Part shown: positions 1-5,458 of the stretch, piece after piece
Numbering within the stretch: position 1 is the first letter of the stretch
Layout of the letters: every line of letters starts with the position of its first letter
Source: Synergistaceae bacterium
Lineage (GTDB): Bacteria; Synergistota; Synergistia; Synergistales; Aminobacteriaceae
DNA: 7,809 bases
Direction of reading: 5' to 3'
Assembly (NCBI GenBank): GCA_031273365.1
Contig: JAISSA010000108.1
Span: forward strand, 1-7,809
Position numbers and translations under genes: made by a program
Notes under the pieces: model-generated
The model's input: the letters and a program-made list of their open reading frames with translations, nothing else
Told to the model about the DNA's origin: nothing
The model's database searches: none

Positions 1-881
1 ACCTGCTCCTCGGGGCCGGGGACTCGTTCGTGATGCACTACTTCGACCCTGCCGCCCGTGAGCGTGCCGACGCCAATTTTCGCGTCCCCTGTTGCGATGC
101 CTTCAGAGGGGCGATAAAAGACTTTAATCGTGCCCGCCTTCACGCTGCCTGTTCCATGGGTTATCGTTCCCGTGGATTCCGCATTGGTCGGGCGATGATA
201 GAGACAGACTTCTCCGCTCTTTTTGCTGCCGATACCGACCATCAGCGCCCCTTCGGTTTGCGCGTCTGTCGGGCGATGGTAAAGGCAGACTTCTCCGCTT
301 TTTTGACTCCCGATGCCGACCATAACCGTGCCGTCGGTTTGCGCGTTTGTCGGGCGATGCATGATGGTCATTTGTCCGGACTGCACGCTGCCATGCCCGT
401 AGCGGATTGCCATCCCGGCCTCCCGCTGGATGGTTATCGTGTCCAGCCAGTCGCGTAAAGCTTTCGCTGTGTAGATCGCCTCAGTCAGAGCATCCCAGTC
501 CGCCTGACTTTGCAGCGGTATCTGTCCGGCCGTGATCCGGAACGAATAAGGTTCTCCGCCGTATTGGTGCCACGCTTCAATGGCTGTTTCTCCAAACGCT
601 GCCTCGCAGATTCGCCGGATCGCCCCGAACGTCCCCTCCTGCCGATGCCACTCGAATGACTCCGCGATAAGGCTTCGCTTCGCTTTGTCCGGGAGAGCGT
701 CGCGCCAGAAGTCTACGTGCAGCCCCCAGCCCATGAAGGGCAGGAATTCTGGTGCTGCCTCGTTCGGCTGCCAGAGGGTTTTTACGTCCTCTGGCAGTAT
801 GTCGTCGCCGAAACGCGCAGCGATGGCCAGTGCACGTTCTGACGCCGACGCGTTCGATGGCAGCAGGGAATCAGCGATCAT
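1..881 (-). CDS. I: Tail protein I (P2 gpI-like baseplate wedge protein) with C-terminal repeat extension, 3' end outside window
   Basis: Reading the minus strand from an ATG at 881 gives 293 uninterrupted codons that run off the left edge, so the stop is not visible. The N-terminus (LLPSNAS.SERALA), the FMGWGLHVDFW stretch at residues 49-59 and EWHRQEGT at 77-84 are typical of the P2 tail protein I family (Tail_P2_I), which forms part of the baseplate wedge with J and W. P2 gpI is about 176 residues. Here the family domain ends near residue 155 and is followed by a glycine-rich repeat array to the edge (listed separately). The start overlaps the stop of J by 11 nt. It is supported by alignment with family N-termini rather than by a strong ribosome binding site. 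The following gene is expected to be a tail fibre (H-like), unless the repeat extension takes over that role. The family call is firm; the role of the extension is inference. Confidence 0.9.
   Translation of the reverse strand, partial: MIADSLLPSNASASERALAIAARFGDDILPEDVKTLWQPNEAAPEFLPFMGWGLHVDFWRDALPDKAKRSLIAESFEWHRQEGTFGAIRRICEAAFGETAIEAWHQYGGEPYSFRITAGQIPLQSQADWDALTEAIYTAKALRDWLDTITIQREAGMAIRYGHGSVQSGQMTIMHRPTNAQTDGTVMVGIGSQKSGEVCLYHRPTDAQTEGALMVGIGSKKSGEVCLYHRPTNAESTGTITHGTGSVKAGTIKVFYRPSEGIATGDAKIGVGTLTGGRVEVVHHERVPGPEEQ
21..413 (-). repeat. About five tandem 81-bp (27-residue) repeats in the C-terminal part of tail protein I
   Basis: Within tail protein I, residues 157-287 fall into units of 27 residues (28 in the first): copy 1 at 330-413, copy 2 at 249-329, copy 3 at 168-248, copy 4 at 87-167, and a decayed copy 5 at 21-86. 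The shared pattern is roughly G-x-G-S-x-K-S-G-E-V-x-L-Y-H-R-P-T-x-A-x-T-x-G. Copies 2 and 3 share 20 of 27 residues, including a cysteine in VCLYHRPT. At DNA level the segment reading tttgcgcgt-c/t-tgtcgggcgatg occurs at about 257-277 and again 81 bp away at about 338-358. Alternation of glycines and hydrophobic residues suggests short beta strands. The array may continue beyond the edge only in degenerate form, since the last visible residues (VPGPEEQ) no longer fit. Confidence 0.85.
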
Positions 882-2016
882 TGGCGAGTTGGCTGCCTGC
901 TGTCACGTCGATGCAACAGGCGGCCTGATGACGCTCAACGATGATGTCTGCCTCCGGCTGAATCAGATCGACGCTTTTGACCCCCTCGACGTGCGCTGCC
1001 GCTATGAGTGCCGTCCGTGGCACGTCTTTCCCGAGGCCGTGTAACTCCATGACTTTTGCCTTGATGCGTTTTTGCGCGTCGATCAGCGGGGGGCCGCCCG
1101 CGACGCCGGGATACATGTTGAGCATGGCCTGTACCTTATACTGCACAATTTCCGCCCCCGTCACCGTGACCCTGTCCGTTCCGGGGCGCACGTCCTCACC
1201 GGAAAGCGCCTCCTCGACACGCTGGAGCATCGCATCATCCGCCGTGCCGTCGCCCTCGGCCGAGAGCACCGCCACAGTCACGCAGCCACGCTCCGGACTC
1301 CACGCCTCGACGTCCTTAATCCGCGCGTCCGCCCCCTTTGCGTGGTAGCAATATGCCCCCCACGCCCCGGCGGTACTGTACTGGTGCAGCGATTCCCGGA
1401 CGCGGCGGCGGAAATCTTCGTCGCTTTCCGTGTTGCTGCCGCCGTGCGCCGGCTCGGTCTGTTCGACCTTCACCACGAACGGCAGCGGCGTTATCGCGTC
1501 CCAGCCGGTTGGATAATCCATGCCGTTGGCATCCATTCCGGCGGGCTGAATAATTTCAAACAGCCCGCTGCCCGTCGTCGCCCCTGTGGGGATGGTCGCA
1601 GTCTGCATCAGGCGCGCCTCGATCTTCCCGTTCTTCGCCACGATCCGGTAATCCTCCGGAATCGTGACGTCCATCTCCAGCGCTGTCGACAGCGTCAATG
1701 TCGCCGTAAACGTCGCCAGTGCTCCGGGGAGGCGCGTTTCGGGATAGAACGCCGCAAGGTGATCCAGATCGCTGCCAGTGGCGAAGGCGATCATGACGCC
1801 GCGCGCGGCCTCGTTAATGCGCTGGCGCAGGAGCATCTCCCGGTACGCCGCGACCTCCAGCACCTTGTTCGCCGGATCGCTCTCCAGCTCGTACCCGGTC
1901 CATTCCGGCAGCAGCTCGCGCAGTTTAGTCCGCATTGCCGCGACGATAACGCCGTAATCCAGCTCTTCAATAAGCTGCGGGGCCGGAAGCTTCGACAGGT
2001 CGATAATATTTCTCAT
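871..2016 (-). CDS. J: Baseplate assembly protein J (P2 gpJ / gp47 family)
   Basis: This 381-residue protein belongs to the Baseplate_J family, which forms the wedge of contractile-tail baseplates and is homologous to Mu gp47 and T4 gp6. Diagnostic stretches are YREMLLRQRINEAARGVM (58-75) followed by ATGSDLDHLA, then ESDEDFRRRVRESL at 197-210 and STAGAWGAYCYHA at 214-226, ahead of a beta-rich region containing SPERGCVTVAVLSAEGDG. P2 gpJ has 302 residues. The extra length lies mainly in the middle (about 140-190), between the helical N-terminal domain and the SDEDFRRR motif. Its ATG overlaps the stop of W by 4 nt (ATGA), and its own tail overlaps tail protein I by 11 nt, so W, J and I are probably translationally coupled. 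Family assignment is very secure. Confidence 0.96.
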   Translation of the reverse strand: MRNIIDLSKLPAPQLIEELDYGVIVAAMRTKLRELLPEWTGYELESDPANKVLEVAAYREMLLRQRINEAARGVMIAFATGSDLDHLAAFYPETRLPGALATFTATLTLSTALEMDVTIPEDYRIVAKNGKIEARLMQTATIPTGATTGSGLFEIIQPAGMDANGMDYPTGWDAITPLPFVVKVEQTEPAHGGSNTESDEDFRRRVRESLHQYSTAGAWGAYCYHAKGADARIKDVEAWSPERGCVTVAVLSAEGDGTADDAMLQRVEEALSGEDVRPGTDRVTVTGAEIVQYKVQAMLNMYPGVAGGPPLIDAQKRIKAKVMELHGLGKDVPRTALIAAAHVEGVKSVDLIQPEADIIVERHQAACCIDVTAGSQLANDR

Positions 2017-2366
2017 TCACCCACCGTAAACCCTGCTATTTCATAGGTTCCATCCTGAAGCCTGTACCGGACCGTCAACTCGACATACCCCGGCCCGACG
2101 GCATCGATCTGTACGCGCTCGATTTGCACGCGCGGCTCCCAGCGGTGCAGGGCGTCCGCGACGGCCGAGTAGACCTCCAGCTTCCAGCTCTGCGTCACGG
2201 GGTTGTCGACGAGACGCGGGACCTTCGATCCGTACTCGGGCAACATCACGCGCGTTCCGATCGGCGTCGTCACGATGTCCATGACGGACTGCCGGATATG
2301 CGCGAGTGGCTCCATAACGGCAAAGCGCCCGTCTTCAGGCGTTCGGGACATGCCGGTGGGCGTCAC
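2013..2366 (-). CDS. W: Baseplate wedge protein W (P2 gpW / T4 gp25 family)
   Basis: A 117-residue protein of the GPW_gp25 family, which starts sheath assembly at the baseplate and has a lysozyme-like fold without enzymatic activity. The core motif is clear: LAHIRQSVMDIVTTPIGTR at 21-39, then the conserved EPR-type loop as PEYGSKVPRLVD at 43-54. The length matches P2 gpW (115 residues). The ATG at 2366 overlaps the holin stop by 4 nt. Because P2 W has a similar short lead (M-x-x-x-G-M-x-R), this start is preferred over the Met at residue 6. It is followed directly by J and I, the canonical wedge trio. The only unusual aspect is the upstream neighbour, a holin rather than V. Confidence 0.96.
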   Translation of the reverse strand: MTPTGMSRTPEDGRFAVMEPLAHIRQSVMDIVTTPIGTRVMLPEYGSKVPRLVDNPVTQSWKLEVYSAVADALHRWEPRVQIERVQIDAVGPGYVELTVRYRLQDGTYEIAGFTVGE

Positions 2367-2965
2367 GGCTCAATGCCCTTTTCTCTGCACAGTTCCCGCA
2401 GGCGGGCGTCCACATCGTAAGGGGGCGTGCCCCCTTCACCCGTTACCCCTTCGGGGGGTCCGAATTGGGTTGCGTCGGCCCTCCCGTCGGTCGGGGATTT
2501 TGCATTTTTCTCAACAGGTGCGACAGGAGACTGGGTTTTTGGCGTCTCGATCTCCGCCTGTACCTTCTCTTTTGCCCCCTTTATCGTTTCTCCATGCCAG
2601 TTCAGCTCGGTAGAATCCCACGCTTTCTTCCCAAGCAGACCCAACACTATGGTGCCGGCGAGGCTCGAGTACCAGGGCGGCAGCTCCAGCGTCGGGACGA
2701 CAATACCGAAACCGCCAAAAAGCGGAGCCAGAATGTGGTTGAAGAAAATCACCAGACTGACCATCCACAGGATTGTCGGTATGGCTCCGGACACAAACAG
2801 CGAATTGTTCGACAGCCACGCTTTCTGTACACCCGCGCGCGCCTCGATTTCCCGGATGTCCAGCTCCCTCATCATTCGCTCCGCTTCCAGCTTCTTCTGC
2901 GGGTCGGGGACGAACCGGTCGATAAGCTTTCCTACTTCGGGGATAAGGTCCAGCACTCCCGCCAT
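2363..2965 (-). CDS. Three-TM-family (GTA-type) holin with long hydrophilic C-terminal tail
   Basis: This 200-residue protein fits the holin family first described for gene transfer agents (GTA_holin_3TM). It begins LDLIPEVGKLIDRFVPDP, followed by a charged helix (22-48), then a hydrophobic segment around 56-80 and a second around 97-112. Such holins form inner-membrane lesions that let the endolysin reach the murein. Residues 113-200 are hydrophilic, proline/glycine-rich and end in a charged helix (DVDARLRELCREKGIEP). This tail looks long for the family and holds two GC-rich hairpins at DNA level. The start is well fixed: AAGGAG at 2975-2980 sits 9 nt before the ATG. The gene lies between the PAAR-like tip and W, far from the transglycosylase, and overlaps W by 4 nt. 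The membrane topology is read from hydropathy by eye. Confidence 0.8.
   Translation of the reverse strand: MAGVLDLIPEVGKLIDRFVPDPQKKLEAERMMRELDIREIEARAGVQKAWLSNNSLFVSGAIPTILWMVSLVIFFNHILAPLFGGFGIVVPTLELPPWYSSLAGTIVLGLLGKKAWDSTELNWHGETIKGAKEKVQAEIETPKTQSPVAPVEKNAKSPTDGRADATQFGPPEGVTGEGGTPPYDVDARLRELCREKGIEP
2421..2459. repeat. Two adjacent GC-rich inverted repeats inside the holin C-terminal coding region
   Basis: At 2421-2434 the sequence gggggcgtgccccc is a perfect inverted repeat with a 2-4 nt loop. At 2445-2459 the run acccc-ttcgg-ggggt can form a second short hairpin. Both lie in the segment coding for the glycine/proline-rich linker of the holin, about 55-95 nt before the W start. In the mRNA they could fold and modulate read-through or coupling to W, or be a remnant of a small palindromic repeat inserted in frame. 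No T-run follows, so they do not look like a terminator. Confidence 0.4.
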
Positions 2966-2984
2966 AATTCACCGCTCCTTTCCG

Positions 2985-3305
2985 CTAAAAGTCCACTTCC
3001 AGAAGGTCAGTTCCCTCAACGTGAGCCCCAGTCTGTCCGCAGGCCACGCATTGGGTCGTGTGCCCGATCAGCGTCACGGGCAACCCTTCGACTTCGATCA
3101 GCTCCGCGCCCTGCACCGACGCGAAAGTCCCGCCGTGCGGGCAATGCGTCGGCCCGTGGTGCGTGAGGAGATGCACCAGCTTCCCCTCGCTTTCGAACAG
3201 TTCCGTTCCTTCGGCGTTCGTCCCGCTGCGCCCGTGGGGGCAGCACTTCAACCCAATGTCACACGTTCCGCTCGTTCCGTGCTCGACGCAGGTCGCCAGC
3301 GGCAT
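2985..3305 (-). CDS. PAAR-like His/Cys-rich tail-spike tip protein
   Basis: This 106-residue protein has 16 Cys/His residues and three internal repeats of about 32 residues: CPHG at 22-25 leading to EGTELFESEGK, CPHG at 55-58 leading to VQGAELIEVEGLPV, and CVACG at 86-90 leading to VEGTDLLEVDF. That matches the general architecture of PAAR-repeat proteins, which cap the trimeric spike of contractile machines with a metal-binding cone. The next gene upstream is V, the spike itself, one nucleotide away, which supports a role as the tip fitted on the gpV trimer. The literal Pro-Ala-Ala-Arg motif is not evident, so the call rests on the repeat pattern, the metal ligands and position. An alternative is a small zinc-binding tail accessory protein. 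The ATG at 3305 follows the purine-rich 3' end of V, which can serve as ribosome binding site. Confidence 0.72.
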   Translation of the reverse strand: MPLATCVEHGTSGTCDIGLKCCPHGRSGTNAEGTELFESEGKLVHLLTHHGPTHCPHGGTFASVQGAELIEVEGLPVTLIGHTTQCVACGQTGAHVEGTDLLEVDF

Positions 3306-3306
3306 C

Positions 3307-3750
3307 CTATTTCCCGCCCTTCCGGATCCGTACCCGTATGGCCGGGAGCAGGTCGATGTAGCCGCCCGCCATTTTTATGGCGCTCCCGTGGCTGTCCGTG
3401 AAGGAAAAAACGTGGTTCACCCGGTCGTATTCCATCCGTGTCCCGTCCTCGTACTCGACGATGTGAAGCCCCTCCTTCGTACCCTCCGGCAGCGGCATTT
3501 TGTTACTGAACAGCCCCACCATGACGAACCCTTCGCTGCCGTCTCCATAGGGGGAGAAGTAGATTGCCTGTTCCCCTATATCCGGGTGCCAGAATTCCTT
3601 ATCTTTGCCCGCCCGCCGCGTGAACCACGGAGACAGCGGAGACACCCGTTCGCCGAAACTCACCCGGCACAGGCCTTTTTCCGGCTGCACTTCGGATATG
3701 ACTCCGACGCGACACAGTTCGCTGATGCGGCGCTCGATCTCGCTGTTCAA
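3307..3750 (-). CDS. V: Baseplate assembly/spike protein V (P2 gpV-like), TTG start, short form
   Basis: A 147-residue protein of the Phage_base_V family, the central spike of the baseplate. The N-terminal part (about 12-85) has the OB-fold pattern: RVGVISEVQPEKGLCRVSF, PWFTRRAG, then DIGEQAIYFSPYGDGSEGFVMVGLFS. Residues 93-135 (EYEDGTRMEYDR, VFSFTDSHGSAIK) resemble the intertwined beta-strand stalk. P2 gpV has 211 residues, so this form lacks about 60 C-terminal residues, the region that forms the iron-binding apex in P2. The adjacent PAAR-like gene may supply that tip. The start is TTG at 3750, chosen because GGAG at 3758-3761 stands 7 nt before it and no in-frame ATG fits. An ATG at 3753-3755 is in another frame and stops after two codons. 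Confidence 0.9.
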   Translation of the reverse strand: MNSEIERRISELCRVGVISEVQPEKGLCRVSFGERVSPLSPWFTRRAGKDKEFWHPDIGEQAIYFSPYGDGSEGFVMVGLFSNKMPLPEGTKEGLHIVEYEDGTRMEYDRVNHVFSFTDSHGSAIKMAGGYIDLLPAIRVRIRKGGK

Positions 3751-3754
3751 AGCA

Positions 3755-4231
3755 TTACTCCGCGGCGGTTCGGGGGTAGATTTCCTGCACCCCGACCGTG
3801 ACGTTCGCTATATTCGGGGGCTGCCATGTCCGACCGTCTTCCACCCCGACGATCGGGTAGGTCGCTTTGAACAGCCATGCGTCGTTGCTCAAATACGGCC
3901 CTTCCACGGCCTCGGATTTCTCGATTTCTACTTTTGCAAAAACACCGTCGCCCAGCTTGATCATGGGGTTCCCGGCGAAGTCGGCCAGCAGAGGGGAGTA
4001 GTCGTAACGCCGTTTCTGGCTGTATACGATGACCGCGATCTCCGCCGTCACCCAGGCGAAGATCGTCAGGGCATTCTGCTCCTGCACGTTCCGCGTGACC
4101 GTCCGCTCCTCGATCACCGTGATGAATGTTTCCGGGGTTGTACCGTCGCCAGGCGCGGTGTCGGGCATGGCCGCTACGATCCGGCGCTCCAGTTCGGCGA
4201 TAAGGATGTCCTCCACGCGGGGGATCATCAT
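3755..4231 (-). CDS. Putative tail completion/terminator-type protein (Mu Gp37-like?)
   Basis: This 158-residue soluble protein begins MMIPRVEDILIAELERRIV, the form seen in small myovirus tail proteins of the Mu Gp37 type. It continues with a beta-rich domain containing an IYSQKRRYDYSPLLADFAG-like stretch (about 68-87) and a conserved-looking WLFKATYPIVGVEDGRTW region near 120-137. No catalytic motif or membrane segment is visible. It sits immediately upstream of V, where P2 carries tail completion genes R and S, so a role in tail completion or termination is the most economical inference. The first of two consecutive ATGs (4231) overlaps the stop of the XhlA-like gene by 4 nt and is preferred; the second (4228) would shorten the product by one residue. 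The family name is uncertain. Confidence 0.55.
   Translation of the reverse strand: MMIPRVEDILIAELERRIVAAMPDTAPGDGTTPETFITVIEERTVTRNVQEQNALTIFAWVTAEIAVIVYSQKRRYDYSPLLADFAGNPMIKLGDGVFAKVEIEKSEAVEGPYLSNDAWLFKATYPIVGVEDGRTWQPPNIANVTVGVQEIYPRTAAE
3758..3763 (-). promoter_or_regulatory. Ribosome binding site fixing the TTG start of V
   Basis: On the minus strand GCGGAG (3763-3758) precedes TTG at 3750-3748 with a 7-nt spacer after GGAG. The only nearby ATG (3755-3753) would leave a 2-nt spacer and open a two-codon frame, so TTG is the likely initiator. The site overlaps the last codons of the upstream gene. Confidence 0.6.
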
Positions 4232-4476
4232 CGGAGGAATACCCCTTCAACAATCATCTTGATGACCAGCGACACGACGCTGATGACGAGCCCCATCAGC
4301 AGCTTATGGGTGTTCGCCGTCGCTTTTTCCAGGTGGTCCAGGCGCGTCTCCACCCGTGCCAGGGCCACGGGGATGGATTCGCCGGTGCCCAGTCCGTTGG
4401 CGTTGAGCGCCCCGATGATCCCTCTCAGGGTGTCGATGAGCCTGTCCATTTCCGATGCGTCGTTTCTGAGTGCCAT
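4228..4476 (-). CDS. Small XhlA-like membrane protein of the lysis module
   Basis: An 82-residue protein with an N-terminal charged helix (7-23), a glycine-containing turn (GLGTGES, 28-34), a heptad-like helix ARVETRLDHLEKATANTHK at 40-58, and one C-terminal transmembrane segment at about 59-80 (LLMGLVISVVSLVIKMIVEG). This layout is that of the XhlA family, a membrane-anchored partner of holin and endolysin in the PBSX prophage. GGAGG at 4483-4487 lies 6 nt before the ATG at 4476. The gene is the first after the only sizeable gap in the operon and overlaps the next gene by 4 nt. A lysis role follows from family resemblance and closeness to the transglycosylase. A spanin-like or generic tail-associated membrane protein is the alternative, since similarity is mostly architectural. 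Confidence 0.6.
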   Translation of the reverse strand: MALRNDASEMDRLIDTLRGIIGALNANGLGTGESIPVALARVETRLDHLEKATANTHKLLMGLVISVVSLVIKMIVEGVFLR

Positions 4477-4712
4477 CCTTATCCTCCACCCCCGTTAAAA
4501 TCCGTTAGAAACATGTTTAAAAAACACTTTTTCCTTCTGCCGGTACATCCATGTCTCCCTGTGCTCCTGACCCCCCTTAAAACGCATCTATTCGCGTCGG
4601 AGGGGTATTTAGTCAATATTGGTCAGGGTTTTTTGGTGTTTTTGGCTCCGTCATGAGGTTTCAAAAACTCTTTCAGGCGTTTAATACCGCTTCAAAACTG
4701 AGTTTTAAAGTT
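4477..4712. other. Intergenic gap between lysin and XhlA-like gene, AT-richer, with palindrome and possible micro-ORF
   Basis: This is the only gap over 30 nt in the window, and it is visibly richer in A/T runs than the genes. It contains a perfect 10-bp palindrome aaacatgttt (4509-4518), two CCGTTA copies 10 bp apart (4492-4497, 4502-4507), and on the minus strand a TTGACT (4616-4611) that could be a -35 box. No convincing -10 follows at 16-19 nt. A 17-codon frame (4548-4495, MYRQKEKVFF...) has GGGAG six nt before its ATG and ends 18 nt before the XhlA-like start. In frame it could begin at 4587 as 30 codons. I see no classical terminator; AAAACT-C-AGTTTT just after the lysin stop has too small a loop and little G/C. 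A promoter for the distal genes is plausible but not demonstrated. Confidence 0.4.
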
Positions 4713-5441
4713 TTAAGGAATCGGGGGGGAAAGTTCGCCCCGATCGCCTGTCCTGTCGAGTACGCCGGAAGCCCTGATGGCATCCCGTATTTCGTCGATT
4801 TTGGCTTTGGAATCCACGGCGATATCGTGAGCTTTCGCGTATTCCAGCAGCTCGCTTTTGGTCATTTTATCGAGATCGACTTCGGCGTCGGCCTCATCGG
4901 CAACAGGCGCGACGAGCGCCCCGGCCACCGCCGCTTCTTCCTTCTCTTTCACCACGGGCTCGTATTTCTCCATCGCCTTCAGTACCTTGTCCACGTACCC
5001 CTGATTGACGAATTTGCCGTCGGGACGCTTCCGGGGACTCCCGGCGTTATAGGCGGCGATCACTCCGTTTACCCCATGTTTGTTCCGATATTTGCTCATG
5101 AGGCTGCTCAGGTGCCCGACCCCAACCTGCACGTTCAGGGCGGGCTGAAACAGCTCCGGCAGCCATCCGTCGAACCCGACGCTTCGCGCCGTCGCTCCCA
5201 TGATCTGCATCAGCCCCAGCGAGGACCGCTGCAGGTACAGTTCCGTGTCCAGCGTACACGCCGCCGGCTTTTTAGCCTGGGGCATCGTGTAGGCGTAGGT
5301 CGGGTGCATTCTTACCGCGTAAGGATTCCCGCCGCTTTCTGTCTCGATGATCGCCAGCACCAGCTCCGGCGGAATCTGTGCCTGCCGTGCGCTCAGGATT
5401 ATCATTCCCAGCATTCCCAGGCCGTTCAAGATAAAATCCAT
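4713..5441 (-). CDS. Lytic transglycosylase (SLT family) endolysin with C-terminal SAP/HeH-like helical domain
   Basis: The product from the ATG at 5441 is 242 residues. It carries the SLT signature set: IIETESGGNPYA with the catalytic glutamate in ETES (residue 35 of this form), SLGLMQIMGATA (74-85) and VIAAYNAGSP (127-136). Such enzymes cleave the MurNAc-GlcNAc bond of peptidoglycan with formation of anhydro-muramic acid. A hydrophobic N-terminus (MDFILNGLGMLGMIIL) could act as a signal-anchor. After a charged, alanine-rich linker (163-187), residues about 188-227 (LDKMTKSELLEYAKAHDIAV, then a KIDEIRDAIRASG helix) look like a helix-extended-loop-helix or SAP-type fold, unusual on a lysin. 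An upstream in-frame ATG at 5462 would add seven residues and overlap the connector gene, but AAGGAGG at 5449-5455 with a 7-nt spacer favours 5441. By position it matches the P2 endolysin slot; a tail-associated role is possible. Confidence 0.88.
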   Translation of the reverse strand: MDFILNGLGMLGMIILSARQAQIPPELVLAIIETESGGNPYAVRMHPTYAYTMPQAKKPAACTLDTELYLQRSSLGLMQIMGATARSVGFDGWLPELFQPALNVQVGVGHLSSLMSKYRNKHGVNGVIAAYNAGSPRKRPDGKFVNQGYVDKVLKAMEKYEPVVKEKEEAAVAGALVAPVADEADAEVDLDKMTKSELLEYAKAHDIAVDSKAKIDEIRDAIRASGVLDRTGDRGELSPPIP

Positions 5442-5448
5442 ACAAAAG

Positions 5449-5455
5449 CCTCCTT
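5449..5455 (-). promoter_or_regulatory. Strong ribosome binding site deciding the lysin start
   Basis: AAGGAGG on the minus strand (5455-5449) is followed after 7 nt by ATG at 5441. The alternative ATG at 5462 lies upstream of this site and has no comparable sequence before it, although it would form an ATGA overlap with the preceding stop. Confidence 0.7.
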
Positions 5456-5458
5456 CGT

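Noticed and set aside
87..413. Diversity-generating retroelement or phase-variable invertible fibre segment
   Set aside because: No reverse transcriptase, template repeat, adenine-targeted variation or inverted recombination sites are visible; only tandem direct repeats are present.
30..458. Plus-strand frame with a repeated peptide pattern
   Set aside because: It is the mirror of the real 81-bp repeats of tail protein I on the minus strand; the minus-strand frame has gpI family motifs upstream and is the coding one.
2427..3401. 324-codon plus-strand frame opposite holin and tip genes; similar frames at 1072-2046 and 4653-5525
   Set aside because: Each is antisense to a gene with family motifs and a ribosome binding site; low-complexity translations with no domain.
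3747..4253. 168-codon minus-strand frame (also 2511-2972 and 6611-7498)
   Set aside because: These are shifted-frame shadows of genuine genes on the same strand, very rich in Arg/Gly, without family features.
4690..4715. Intrinsic terminator after the lysin stop (AAAACT-C-AGTTTT)
   Set aside because: One-base loop and almost no G/C pairs, so a stable terminator hairpin is unlikely.
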